Positions 52,856-62,622 of a stretch of 64,000 nt of DNA are shown here, one piece after another. Made by a program: the position numbers and the translations under genes. This DNA is from Natronomicrosphaera sp040876735 (GTDB taxonomy: Bacteria; Planctomycetota; Phycisphaerae; Phycisphaerales; Phycisphaeraceae): NCBI GenBank assembly GCA_040876735.1, contig JBBDPC010000137.1:1-64000 (forward strand), written 5' to 3'. Below the pieces are notes generated by a model. The model was not told the DNA's origin and did not search any database. It saw only the letters and a list, made by a program, of their open reading frames with translations. Positions within the stretch are counted from its first letter, which is position 1, and every line of letters starts with the position of its first letter.

Positions 52856-55800
52856 ACCATGCCCGGCCGCCGAGGCCGAAGGGGTTGTCGGTGATGAAGC
52901 CTTCGGGGGCGAGGACGACGCCGAAGACCTGCTCGTCGTCCACCTGGTCGAACGAGGCAAGGATGCGCAGCCGGGCGCGGGGCAGTCGGCGTTCGAGCCA
53001 GAGGTCGATGTTGCGCGACTCGTTCTCGCGCAGGTCGAGGCGATGGGCGAAGCTGAAGGTGTACTTGGTGGTGAGCTGGTAGGTGAAGCCGTAGCTGAAC
53101 AGCCGGCTGTCGATCGGCTGGATGTCGCGGTACTGGACGAAGCTGGTCAGGCGAGGCGTGTGGTCGAGCGACGCGCCGACGCGCCACTGGGAGACGCGGT
53201 TGTCCTGGAAGTCGTAGGTCAGTTCGCCGGTGACGCCGAGCGTATCGCTGACCATCCAGAGTGCCCGGCTGTAGAAGTGGTCGCCGCCGAGGGCGTATTC
53301 GGGGCGGTAGTCGAAGTAGCGGGCGATCGGTTCGCGTGGCCGGTCGCCATCGCGTGAGCGGAAGACGAAGTCGGTCTGGAGGGTGAGCCAGTCGACGCTG
53401 CGCCACCGTCCCGGGCCGCCGCGCTGGGTCTGGAACGTCTGCCGGAGGCCGAGGCGGACGCCGCTGCCGTCGCCGATGGCTTCGATGTCGCGGTCGTAGG
53501 GGGGCAGGTCGCCGGCGTCGACGGTCGAGCCGATGAGGAACAGGTCGATGCTGGGCTCGATGATGTGGCGCAGGCGGTTGATGTTGAGCAGTGGGCTTTC
53601 GATGGTGTCGTAGCGGCGGTGAAGCTGCGTGCTCATCCGCAGGCCCAGCGAGCCCCAGAGGCGGAACTGCTCCTCTTCGCCAGCGTAGGCTTCGAAGTCG
53701 TCGTCATACCCGGTGACCCGCCCGACGGCATAGGGGGTGAGGTGGACCGGGCCGGCCTCGAGCGGCATGGTGATTTCCTGCCGCGTGTCGACCCGCAGCC
53801 GCCAGTCGCGGGGGAAGCCGGCGTCGGCGGCGGCGTCGCGGAAGCGCACGTCCGAGTCGATGCCGAACAGCGCTTGCGCCATCTCGTCGTCAAAGCCGCG
53901 ATCGCCCGGCGTATCCCGGCCGAAGTCGGCGCGGACCCGGCTGAAGCGGTTCTCGCTGTACCACGTCAGCCGGTCGTCGAGCAGGCTGGTGCCCGTGCGG
54001 AAGTAGCCCAGTTCGGGCATGCGTTCGACCTGGAAGCCGGGCGACTGGAGCGTGGTGAGCTGCTCGGTGAAGTCGGTGAGTTGGCCGGAGACCCACAGGT
54101 CAGCCGCCCATTCCGATTCCTGCTTGCGCAGGTAGAGCGAGCTCTGGTAGGGCTTGGCGTTGTACGCCTCGCTGGAGAAGAAGCTTTCGAGAAACATCTC
54201 ATCGGAGACATAGGCGAGTTCGACGTCGGCATACCAGTTGTCCGGGAGCACCTGGCGATGCTGGGCGTGGATGAAGCCGCGGGTGTCGTCGTCGTGGTCG
54301 ATGCGTTCGCGGTCGCCGACGCGGTCGTTGGCCGAGTCGATGGGCAGGAGGTAGCCTTCCACCCGGCCGTGCGTGCCTTCGAGGTCGTAGTCCAGTTCGC
54401 CGCCGAGGCCCGGGCCGCTGTCGCCGCGGTAGTCGAGCTTGCCGGTCATGTCCACGCCGTCGGGCGCTTCGACGCCGGCGAGGGCGAGCACGTCCCACTC
54501 GGTCTCCACTTCGAACCCGCGTGCCCGCGACTGTCCGCCGGCGATCGCACGCAAGGGCAGGTCGCGCGTCTCGGCGGCGAGGTAAGGCCAGTAAAACACC
54601 GGCACCTCGCCCACGCGCAGCGTCGTGTGACTGGCGGAGAACCGCTGCCGCATCACGCCCCGCTCGTCCACGCCCATGCCCAGCGTCACGCGGTTGGCGC
54701 CGATGGCGAAGTGCGGCTGGGCGAACTCGCTGGTGCTCAGCAGCGCGCCGCTGGCCTCGAAGCTGGTGCGCGACGTCTGGCGGACCGCCTCGGCCCGCAT
54801 GTAAAGCGGCACCTGCCGCTGCACGTCCCACGTGTAAAGCACGGCATCGAGCACGACCGCCTGGTCACGGGCGAGGTCGTAAAAGATACGCGGGGCACGC
54901 AGCGTGAAGTCGCCGTCGGTGATGACGATGTTGTCTTCAAGATAGATGCCCGTCACCTCGCCCGCGCCGAACGCAGCGCCCGCGGCGGCCTCGTCGACGT
55001 CGGGCTCGAGAAACACCACGGCACGCTCGGCCTGCAACACGACGCTGCGCACCTGCTCGGCATCTTCGTAAAACAGACGCACGTTGCCGATGAGCATCAA
55101 CACACTCTGCTCCGGCTCGCGGTCGAACACGACGCGGTCGGCGGTGAAGCGCACCGTGCCGGTCGTCGGCAGCACAGGGTCGGCTGACGCGGGGACGTCC
55201 GACCCGGCGGCATCGTCCCCATCAGGCGATGGCGGGGCATCGGCGGGCGTCGGGCCCGTCGGGGGGGTGGGGCCGGTTTCGACCGCGACGCTGATCTCGG
55301 CGGTAACGCTCGGCCGGGGCGGGTCCTGGGCGCGTTGTGGCGCCTGCCGGGCCGTGTCGTACCGGGCGATCCGCTCCAGGCCCGCGGCGACCAGCGGATC
55401 GGCGGGCGGCGCATCGGCACGGACCAGCCGGTCGGCCGCAAGCTTGATGGGCCCGGTCGTCGAGCCGGTCACCAGCAGTTGGTCCGCCTCGGCGGATACG
55501 GCCTCGCGGTCGACGCCGCGCGGTGAACGCGCGTCGTCCAGGTAGATGGCAAGGTGCCGGATCGGCTCCGGGTCACGCGCCTCGGTCTCGATCCGCACCA
55601 GCGCCTGGCTGGCGCGGAACACGTATGCCCCCATGCGGTAAACCGCATCGCCTTCCAACAGCAGATATTCGGTTTCGTCCTGTTGCCAGGTCGTCACCCT
55701 CCGCCCGGCAAATGACGCGTCCGCACTCACCACCGCCCCGGCCCGCGGCACGACGACCGGTGACACTTCCGCCTCTGGCTCTGGCTGCGCCCGCAGCGAC

Positions 55801-55892
55801 GCCGTGAACAGCCCCAGGCAGCACGCCAGCAACACAGCGTGGATCGCAAGGCGACATGGTCGGCGGCGGTCGGTCTTCAAGTGATGTCTCAC
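52854..55892 (-). CDS. lptD: LPS assembly protein LptD-like outer-membrane protein
   Basis: About 1012 residues from a GTG at 55892; an in-frame TTG at 55964 is an alternative. Signal peptide LAIHAVLLACCLGLFTASLRA. Two OstA/LptA-like beta-jellyroll stretches precede the barrel, near residues 50-130 (LLLEGDAVYRMGAYVFRASQAL) and 240-330 (MLIGNVRLFYEDAEQVRSV). The C-terminal half is beta-barrel-like with aromatic strands. RLRHIIEPSIDLF matches the H-x-x-EP motif of LptD barrels. It should insert LPS-like lipids into the outer membrane. lptE, lptA and lptB are not nearby. A ~130-residue Pro/Asp-rich insert after residue 180 is unusual. Confidence 0.85.
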   Translation of the reverse strand: MRHHLKTDRRRPCRLAIHAVLLACCLGLFTASLRAQPEPEAEVSPVVVPRAGAVVSADASFAGRRVTTWQQDETEYLLLEGDAVYRMGAYVFRASQALVRIETEARDPEPIRHLAIYLDDARSPRGVDREAVSAEADQLLVTGSTTGPIKLAADRLVRADAPPADPLVAAGLERIARYDTARQAPQRAQDPPRPSVTAEISVAVETGPTPPTGPTPADAPPSPDGDDAAGSDVPASADPVLPTTGTVRFTADRVVFDREPEQSVLMLIGNVRLFYEDAEQVRSVVLQAERAVVFLEPDVDEAAAGAAFGAGEVTGIYLEDNIVITDGDFTLRAPRIFYDLARDQAVVLDAVLYTWDVQRQVPLYMRAEAVRQTSRTSFEASGALLSTSEFAQPHFAIGANRVTLGMGVDERGVMRQRFSASHTTLRVGEVPVFYWPYLAAETRDLPLRAIAGGQSRARGFEVETEWDVLALAGVEAPDGVDMTGKLDYRGDSGPGLGGELDYDLEGTHGRVEGYLLPIDSANDRVGDRERIDHDDDTRGFIHAQHRQVLPDNWYADVELAYVSDEMFLESFFSSEAYNAKPYQSSLYLRKQESEWAADLWVSGQLTDFTEQLTTLQSPGFQVERMPELGYFRTGTSLLDDRLTWYSENRFSRVRADFGRDTPGDRGFDDEMAQALFGIDSDVRFRDAAADAGFPRDWRLRVDTRQEITMPLEAGPVHLTPYAVGRVTGYDDDFEAYAGEEEQFRLWGSLGLRMSTQLHRRYDTIESPLLNINRLRHIIEPSIDLFLIGSTVDAGDLPPYDRDIEAIGDGSGVRLGLRQTFQTQRGGPGRWRSVDWLTLQTDFVFRSRDGDRPREPIARYFDYRPEYALGGDHFYSRALWMVSDTLGVTGELTYDFQDNRVSQWRVGASLDHTPRLTSFVQYRDIQPIDSRLFSYGFTYQLTTKYTFSFAHRLDLRENESRNIDLWLERRLPRARLRILASFDQVDDEQVFGVVLAPEGFITDNPFGLGGRAW

Positions 55893-56247
55893 GACTGGCT
55901 TTCCCCCCCGCCCACGGGCCGATGAAAACGGCGCGAATATACGGCCGTGCGCGAAAGCGAGCAAACATGTGAGGGGGATGGGGTTCGGGAAAAAAGCGCC
56001 CGTTCCTGAGCAGCGCCGCGACGAAGGGCGGGATATCCCAACTCGCCTACCCCTGGAGAGGGGTTAGGGCCGGGCCGTGGCGAAGCGGACGGCGGGGTGA
56101 GCAGGGCGGGATGAGAAACGGGCGTGGCTTTTCCGGTTTTTCCGATTGGCCAGGTTGGGCGAGACGGCTCAATGGACGATGAAATCGGTGCCGCCGGTGC
56201 GGGTTCGCTGTAGCTTGTGCGGGGGATGTCTGATAAAAAGGAAGTCG
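55893..56247. other. Intergenic region with heptamer array and family D-like repeats
   Basis: A ~355-base divergent gap. 55969-55989 is a heptamer array (GTGAGGG, GGATGGG, GTTCGGG) without an obvious inverted partner. Family D-like units GAGCAGCGCCGCGACGAAGG (~56008) and GGCGAAGCGGACGGCGGGGT (~56080) follow. AAGGA lies just before the ATG at 56248. No gene is visible. Confidence 0.65.
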
Positions 56248-57354
56248 ATGAAACGCATCTCCCTGGTTCTTGCGCTGCTGTTGCTGCTGGTCGTGAGCCC
56301 GGCCCGGGCCGCCATCGTCCCGCACCTGGCCGAGATCGGCATGGACCAGGTCTGGGCCGACCCCACCTTCGCCCACCTCACCGGCGCCGGCCAGTCGATC
56401 GCGGTCCTCGACACCGGCATCGACACCGAGCACGTCCTGTTCGGCTCACGCATCCTCGACGGCGCCAACTTCGTCACCCCACTCGCACCGCTGGCCACCG
56501 GCAGCGAACCCTACCGCGACGGCCACGGCCACGGCACGCATGTCGCCAGCATCGCCGCCGGCTCAAACGCTTTCACCCGCACCAACGGCGACCAGATCGG
56601 CGGCGTCGCGCCCGGGGCGGGCCTCGTGCCCGTGCGCGTGCTCGATAACGACGGCAACGGCAGCTTCGACGATATCCGCGACGCCCTCTACTGGGTGCGC
56701 GACAACGCCAGCACGCACAACATCCGCACGGTCAACCTCTCCCTGGGCACGCAGTCAACGTTCATCGACAGCGAATCGCTCTCGGACGAGGCCATCGCCC
56801 AGGACGTCGCCGCTGTCGTGGACGAGTTGCGCGCCATGGGCATCGCCGTGGTCGCCGCCAGCGGCAACAGCGGGCAGGGCGATGGCCTGAGCTTCCCCGC
56901 CGTGCTGGACAACATCATCAGCGTCGGCGCCAGCGACGGCAACGCGGTGGCCGACTTCACCAACCGCAGCAACGACCTGGACCTGCTCGCCCCCGGCGTG
57001 GACGTCTGGGGCGCGTACGCGGCGCTGGATGAGGATGATCCGCACAACCTGATCGCCATGGGCAGCGGCACGAGCGCCGCCACGCCGATGGTCGCCGGCG
57101 CCTTCCTGCTGATGCACCAACTCTACGTCGAACGCGTCGGCCTGGAGCCGACGACCGACGAACTGCTGGGCATCCTCCAGTCCACCGGCACGCTCATCAG
57201 CGAAGACGACCAGTCGTGGCAGAAGCTCAACGTCTATGCCGCGCTGGTGGAAATCGATGGCTACGCGTTCGTGCCCGAACCTGGCACGGCCATGGCGTTC
57301 GTCAGTGCCGGCATGCTCCTGCTCCTGCGCCGTCGCGCCACCCCGCAGCGGTGA
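56248..57354 (+). CDS. Subtilisin-like serine protease with PEP-CTERM anchor
   Basis: A 368-residue protein. Signal peptide LVLALLLLLVVSPARA. S8 catalytic triad: Asp55 (IAVLDTGIDT), His95 (DGHGHGTHVASIAAG), Ser276 (GSGTSAATPMVAG), with oxyanion Asn207 in AASGNSG. The C-terminus carries VPEPGTAMAF, a hydrophobic stretch and RRRATPQR, the PEP-CTERM sorting signal. It should be exported and processed by an exosortase encoded elsewhere. A short single-domain form without an obvious propeptide. A family C palindrome lies just downstream. Confidence 0.93.
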   Translation: MKRISLVLALLLLLVVSPARAAIVPHLAEIGMDQVWADPTFAHLTGAGQSIAVLDTGIDTEHVLFGSRILDGANFVTPLAPLATGSEPYRDGHGHGTHVASIAAGSNAFTRTNGDQIGGVAPGAGLVPVRVLDNDGNGSFDDIRDALYWVRDNASTHNIRTVNLSLGTQSTFIDSESLSDEAIAQDVAAVVDELRAMGIAVVAASGNSGQGDGLSFPAVLDNIISVGASDGNAVADFTNRSNDLDLLAPGVDVWGAYAALDEDDPHNLIAMGSGTSAATPMVAGAFLLMHQLYVERVGLEPTTDELLGILQSTGTLISEDDQSWQKLNVYAALVEIDGYAFVPEPGTAMAFVSAGMLLLLRRRATPQR

Positions 57355-57390
57355 AATGCACCGCCCGACCGGCACCCCAAGCATTTCCCT

Positions 57391-57496
57391 TATTGAGCCT
57401 TGAGCCGTTAGCTGTAAGCCGCTAGCCAGCGACAGACCGAACGGCCGGGAACACTCTGGCTGAAGGCTTAAAGCGAATTGCTCAAGGCTCGATAAA
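57391..57496. repeat. Palindromic repeat family C, copy 3 (inverted core)
   Basis: Arms TGAGCCTTGAGCCGTTAGCT and GCGAATTGCTCAAGGCTC flank a core GCCAGCGACAGACCGAACGG that is the reverse complement of the copy 2 core. The promoter at 57503 starts right after it. Confidence 0.85.
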
Positions 57497-57502
57497 AACA
57501 TC

Positions 57503-57531
57503 TTGACATGCGAGCCCGTTCGGGTGATGAT
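57503..57531 (+). promoter_or_regulatory. Sigma70-type promoter
   Basis: A perfect -35 TTGACA (57503-57508), 17-base spacer, and -10-like GATGAT (57526-57531; 4 of 6 bases). It faces the gene at 57572 and lies ~40 bases before its start. Confidence 0.6.
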
Positions 57532-57571
57532 AGGCCCTAACGGAACCCTATCGATACACGGAGGTGCTCGC

Positions 57572-58213
57572 ATGCTCAGTCTCCACCGCATCCAGAAGCA
57601 GTTCACTACAGGCGACCATGAGAAGCTGCTGGACGGCGTCCTCGCCAACGGCCTCCGCCTGCCGCTGCCGCTTCGCGTTCGCCTCTCGCAGGGGCCGGCC
57701 GCGGCGATCGCCCTCGGCCTGCGGCGGGTGGTGGAGTTGACGTACGGGCCCACCCCCCTGAGCCGGGCCATGACCGACGCCCTGCTCGCCTGCCAGACCG
57801 ACACCGGGGCCTTCACCGCCGATGACCAGCCCGACCCGCTGGTGACCGCCGCCGCCGTGGCCGCGATGTCGCTGGTGCGCGCCGACCATCCCGCCGCCGT
57901 CACGCCCGCCCTGGAGGCCGCCCATGAACGGGCGCTGGTCGCGCTGGCGCAGATGCAGGGGGCGGACGGCCTGTTTCATGCCGGTGACGATCGCAGCGAC
58001 GCCGACCGTGCCCGCACCGCCGCCTTCGTGCTCCGCCTGCTCGCCGCCGACGCCGCCTTCCGCCAGAGCGTGCGGCTGGCGGACCTGTGCAACTGGTTCG
58101 AGTCGCGCCTGCCACGCCTCGAGCCAGCCACGGCCGACCTGTACCGCCTCGCCTGCCTCACCCAGCCGGCCGATCCGCCCCAGACACCCGCCGTCGCCGC
58201 CCTCGCGGCGTGA
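57572..58213 (+). CDS. Helical repeat protein of unknown function
   Basis: A 213-residue protein; GGAGGTG lies upstream of the ATG at 57572. The N-terminal 65 residues (LSLHRIQKQFTTGDHEKLLDG, PLPLRVRLSQGPAAAIALGLRR) are basic and helical. Two or three repeats follow with a Q.DTGAF/QGADGLF pattern (ALLACQTDTGAFTADDQPDP, VALAQMQGADGLFHAGDD). That pattern resembles the alpha/alpha-toroid repeats of terpene cyclases and similar proteins, without a catalytic motif. No signal peptide. Its own promoter suggests expression apart from the protease. Confidence 0.6.
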   Translation: MLSLHRIQKQFTTGDHEKLLDGVLANGLRLPLPLRVRLSQGPAAAIALGLRRVVELTYGPTPLSRAMTDALLACQTDTGAFTADDQPDPLVTAAAVAAMSLVRADHPAAVTPALEAAHERALVALAQMQGADGLFHAGDDRSDADRARTAAFVLRLLAADAAFRQSVRLADLCNWFESRLPRLEPATADLYRLACLTQPADPPQTPAVAALAA

Positions 58214-58768
58214 GGTTGCCACCCGTCCCGCGCCGTACGTCATGCGCACTGTTTAGAGCGTCTAAATTGACTCCCTCTCCCTTCCAGGGCGAGGGCTGGG
58301 GTGAGGGGGGGTCGTACTTTTACCTTGCACCATTGGCAAGGCCGTGCGTCGATCGAACGCCACACGTTCACCGCTCATCTTCCGGGGACGCCGGCTGCGC
58401 CGGCACCTTCGCCTCTGAGAGGAGAAGGACTTTTCAGACGCTCTATTGAGCTTTGAGCGGACGGCACAAGGCCGAATAAATGATTTCAAGTCCCCGTCCG
58501 CGTTGTCGCGCTAAAGCATCAGACGATGAGGGAAGGCCGCCGGGTGGCAGGCAAGGGGCCGGACGGTTTGGGGCCGAACCATCCAGTGGAGCATCCTCTT
58601 CCGTACAGTCCGGAGACACCGGGGCGGAGTGTGCCGGCAGGTGCACGCCTCGGCGATCGTCGCAGTCGTGACTCTGGCGCAAACGTGCCGATCCAGCGTC
58701 CGGCATCAGGCATCGCATCCTTGTATCACCGTCATTTCTCATTCAAGGGCCGGCGTTCGCTACACGCA
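58214..58768. other. Intergenic region with repeat units, no gene found
   Basis: A 555-base gap. At ~58271-58305 lies CCCTCTCCCTTCCAGGGCGA then GGGCTGGGGTGAGG, a dispersed repeat type seen in many high-GC genomes. GCGTCTAAATTG (~58257) and TTTTCAGACGCTC (~58430) look like inverted ends of one element. TGAGCTTTGAGCGGACGGC (58447 on) resembles a family C arm. 58500-58740 shows no reading frame with codon bias matching the next gene, and I recognise no RNA motif. Confidence 0.5.
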
Positions 58769-61504
58769 ATGATGAGCCAGTCGCCAGATATGAATGAGCA
58801 AACACCCGAAAGCCAGCAGCAGCAGCAAGCGGCTTCAAGTGAACCTTCCACTCCGATGGTGGTGGGTCTCGGCGCTTCAGCCGGCGGGATGGAAGCACTG
58901 CAGACGTTTTTCGAAGCGATGCCCGCCAACAGCGGCATGGTGTTTGTCGTGACTCTGCATCTTCAGCGCGAACAGAAAAGCCATCTGGCCGAAATTCTCA
59001 CGCGGCGAACCGCCATGCCCGTCACCGAGGTGACCGAGCCGATCCGCGTTCGCCCCGACCACGTCTACATCATTCCGCCGGACCGCGTGCTGGAGTTGCG
59101 GGACGACACGCTGGCGTTGTCGAAACTGCCCGAGCCGCGCTTGCCGCGCAAGCCGGTGGATGCGTTTTTCCGATCGCTGGCGAAGGCACGCGGCCATGGG
59201 GCGGTGGCGATCGTCCTGTCGGGCACGGGGGGCAACGGGTCGATGGGCGTTCGCGATGTCAAGCATCACGGCGGCATCGTGCTGGTGCAGACGCCGAACG
59301 AAGCGGCCTACCCCAACATGCCCCAGCACGCGCTGGACACGGGCATCGTCGACCGCGTGCTCTCGATCCACCAGATGCCCGCCGTGCTCCAGGGTTACGC
59401 CGAGCATCCGTACATCCGCCAGCGCCAGCTTGAAGCAGGCAGCGCTGAGCCGTGGGACAAGCTCAACGCCATCCTGGAAGTACTGCAGTCGCAGACGGGC
59501 CGGGAGTTTCGCTGCTACAAGAAAAACACGTTGCTTCGCCGGACGCTTCGCCGGATGGGGCTGCGGCATATCACGTCGTTCGACGCCTACCGGGATGTGC
59601 TGCGGGAAGATGCCTCGGAAGCGAATGCGCTGGCGGAAGATCTGCTGATCGGCGTGAGCAGTTTCTTCCGCGACCCGGAAGCGTGGCGGGCGTTGCAGCG
59701 CGAGGTGTTGTCGAAGCTGTTTGCCACACGCCAGCCGGACCAGGCGGTGCGTGCGTGGGTGCCTGGCTGTGCGTCGGGTGAGGAGGCGTACACGCTGGCG
59801 ATCCTCCTGCATGACGCGGCGCGGGAGGCGACGTGGCGCGGCGACATCAAGGTCTTCGCCACCGACACCGCGTCGCAACGGCTCCAGCAGGCGCGCGAAG
59901 GACTGTTCCCCGACAGCATCGAAGCCGACGTCCCTGACGATCTGCTCAAACGATACTTCGAACACAAGGACGAGTCCTATCGGGTGCATGCCACCGTGCG
60001 CGAGTCGGTGGTTTACGCCCCGCACGACCTGATCGTCGACCCGCCGTTTTCACAACTGGACCTGATCACCTGCCGTAACCTGCTGATCTACCTCGAACCC
60101 GAGACGCAGGCGCGCGTGCTGGCACTGTTCCACTTCGCCCTCCAACCCGGCGGCCACCTGCTTCTCGGCTCCGCCGAAACCGTCAGCCAGCGGGCGAACC
60201 TGTTCGACACCGCCGACAAGAAGTGGCGGATCTACCGTCGCGTCGGGCCCACCCGCCACGACCTGGTCAACCGGCTCCTGGCCGACACGCCCGGCCCGGC
60301 TGCCGTGCATGATGTGACGGCGATGCGCGAAGCCCAGCAACGTCAGCAGCAGTTCAACGAAGAACTGGAACGTCGCGTCACGGAACGCACCGCGATGGCC
60401 GAGCAACGCGCCGAGCAGTTGCGCAAGCTGACGCTGGACCTGTCCCGGGCCGAGGAGAACGAACGCCGACGGATCGCCCGCGTGTTGCACGACGATCTTC
60501 AGCAGATTCTCGCCGGCGCCCAGTTCACCCTCGACGGCATCCGGCAAGACAGCGGTGACGAAGCGGCGGCCGGCATGGGCCAGCTCAAGCAACTGCTGGA
60601 GCAGGCGATGGAGACCAGCCGCGACCTGAGCCATCAACTGAGCCCGCCGATCCTTCAGGAGGGACTGCTGCCGGCATTGCAGTGGACGCGCCGATGGTGC
60701 CGCGACAAGCACAATCTTGACACCACGGTCGACACCGATCCGGCCGCCGAGCCCCAAAGCCCGGATCTGCGCTACATGCTCTACTCGGTGGCACGCGAGC
60801 TGCTGTTGAACATCGCCAAGCATGCCGACACGGACCAGGCCCAGGTTCGCCTCGAACGCCAGGGGCAGGTGATTCGACTGACTGTCGAAGACCAAGGTGT
60901 CGGCTTCGACCCGGACCAGCTCGACATGAACGATGACGTCGAAGCGTTTGGCCTGATGACCATTCACGAACGGGTGATCTCGCTGGGCGGGCAGGTGCGG
61001 ATCATCGCCAGCCCGGGCAAAGGCAGCCGCATTGTGCTCGAGGTGCCGGATCCCGACCAGGATAAAGGGGAGGAAACGACGTCTTTCGATTCGCCCCATC
61101 CTGCCATCACATCAACCGGCGCCGCGAGCGGCACGGGCATCCGCATCCTGCTGGTGGACGATCATGAAGTGATGCGGCAGGGGCTTGGTGCGCTGTTGGA
61201 GAACGATCCCGACATGACCGTGATCGCCGAGGCCGTCAGCGGCGAAGAGGCGATTCAGATGACGTCCGCGCACCGGCCGGACCTGGTGCTGATGGACGTA
61301 AGCATGCCGGGGATGGGCGGCGTGGAGGCGACGCGGCAGATCACGAGGGCGTTTCCGGCCGTCGTGGTGGTGGGGCTGTCGATGTACGACTCGGCGGACC
61401 GTGCCAACGCCATGGCCGAGGCCGGGGCGTCCGCGTACGTGCAGAAATCCGCGCCGGCCGAGGCGTTGCTTCTCGCCATCCGCGTCGCCGCCGGCAAGGG
61501 TTGA
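58769..61504 (+). CDS. CheB-CheR-histidine kinase-receiver fusion protein
   Basis: A 911-residue protein, start ATG 58769. Domains in order: a CheB methylesterase-like domain (about 30-215) with Ser37 in GLGASAGGM and His64 in VTLHLQ. The Asp of the triad is replaced by Asn156 (SGTGGNGSMG where SGTGSDG is usual), so it is probably inactive or altered. CheR methyltransferase (about 225-490) has the SAM motif PGCASGEEAYTLA and TCRNLLIYL. A coiled coil (~520-560) follows. A HisKA_3 kinase has His574 in IARVLHDDLQQ and an ATPase with DQGVGFDP. A final receiver (about 791-908) has Asp843 in VLMDVSMPG. No DNA-binding output. It links chemotaxis-type modification to a NarL-like phosphorelay; the input is unknown. 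Confidence 0.9.
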   Translation: MMSQSPDMNEQTPESQQQQQAASSEPSTPMVVGLGASAGGMEALQTFFEAMPANSGMVFVVTLHLQREQKSHLAEILTRRTAMPVTEVTEPIRVRPDHVYIIPPDRVLELRDDTLALSKLPEPRLPRKPVDAFFRSLAKARGHGAVAIVLSGTGGNGSMGVRDVKHHGGIVLVQTPNEAAYPNMPQHALDTGIVDRVLSIHQMPAVLQGYAEHPYIRQRQLEAGSAEPWDKLNAILEVLQSQTGREFRCYKKNTLLRRTLRRMGLRHITSFDAYRDVLREDASEANALAEDLLIGVSSFFRDPEAWRALQREVLSKLFATRQPDQAVRAWVPGCASGEEAYTLAILLHDAAREATWRGDIKVFATDTASQRLQQAREGLFPDSIEADVPDDLLKRYFEHKDESYRVHATVRESVVYAPHDLIVDPPFSQLDLITCRNLLIYLEPETQARVLALFHFALQPGGHLLLGSAETVSQRANLFDTADKKWRIYRRVGPTRHDLVNRLLADTPGPAAVHDVTAMREAQQRQQQFNEELERRVTERTAMAEQRAEQLRKLTLDLSRAEENERRRIARVLHDDLQQILAGAQFTLDGIRQDSGDEAAAGMGQLKQLLEQAMETSRDLSHQLSPPILQEGLLPALQWTRRWCRDKHNLDTTVDTDPAAEPQSPDLRYMLYSVARELLLNIAKHADTDQAQVRLERQGQVIRLTVEDQGVGFDPDQLDMNDDVEAFGLMTIHERVISLGGQVRIIASPGKGSRIVLEVPDPDQDKGEETTSFDSPHPAITSTGAASGTGIRILLVDDHEVMRQGLGALLENDPDMTVIAEAVSGEEAIQMTSAHRPDLVLMDVSMPGMGGVEATRQITRAFPAVVVVGLSMYDSADRANAMAEAGASAYVQKSAPAEALLLAIRVAAGKG

Positions 61505-61534
61505 GCTTTGGGGCTTGCGATGCGGCCGAGCTCA

Positions 61535-61585
61535 CTTCAGTGGGCCGGCTTCGGGAGATAGAGGCCGCTCGCCCGCCCACTGAAG
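61535..61585. repeat. Hairpin between convergent genes
   Basis: Arms CTTCAGTGGGC (61535-61545) and GCCCACTGAAG (61575-61585), 11 bp and perfect, around 29 bases. Followed by CGGGCGGG. It sits between the fusion-kinase gene and the convergent epimerase gene and may terminate both. Confidence 0.7.
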
Positions 61586-61611
61586 CGGGCGGGCCGGAAT
61601 GCGCTTCGCCC

Positions 61612-62622
<1,011 letters not shown>

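Noticed and set aside
58214..58768. Possible structured RNA or group II intron remnant
   Set aside because: I looked for intron domain V, reverse transcriptase and riboswitch cores and saw none; only dispersed repeat words are present.
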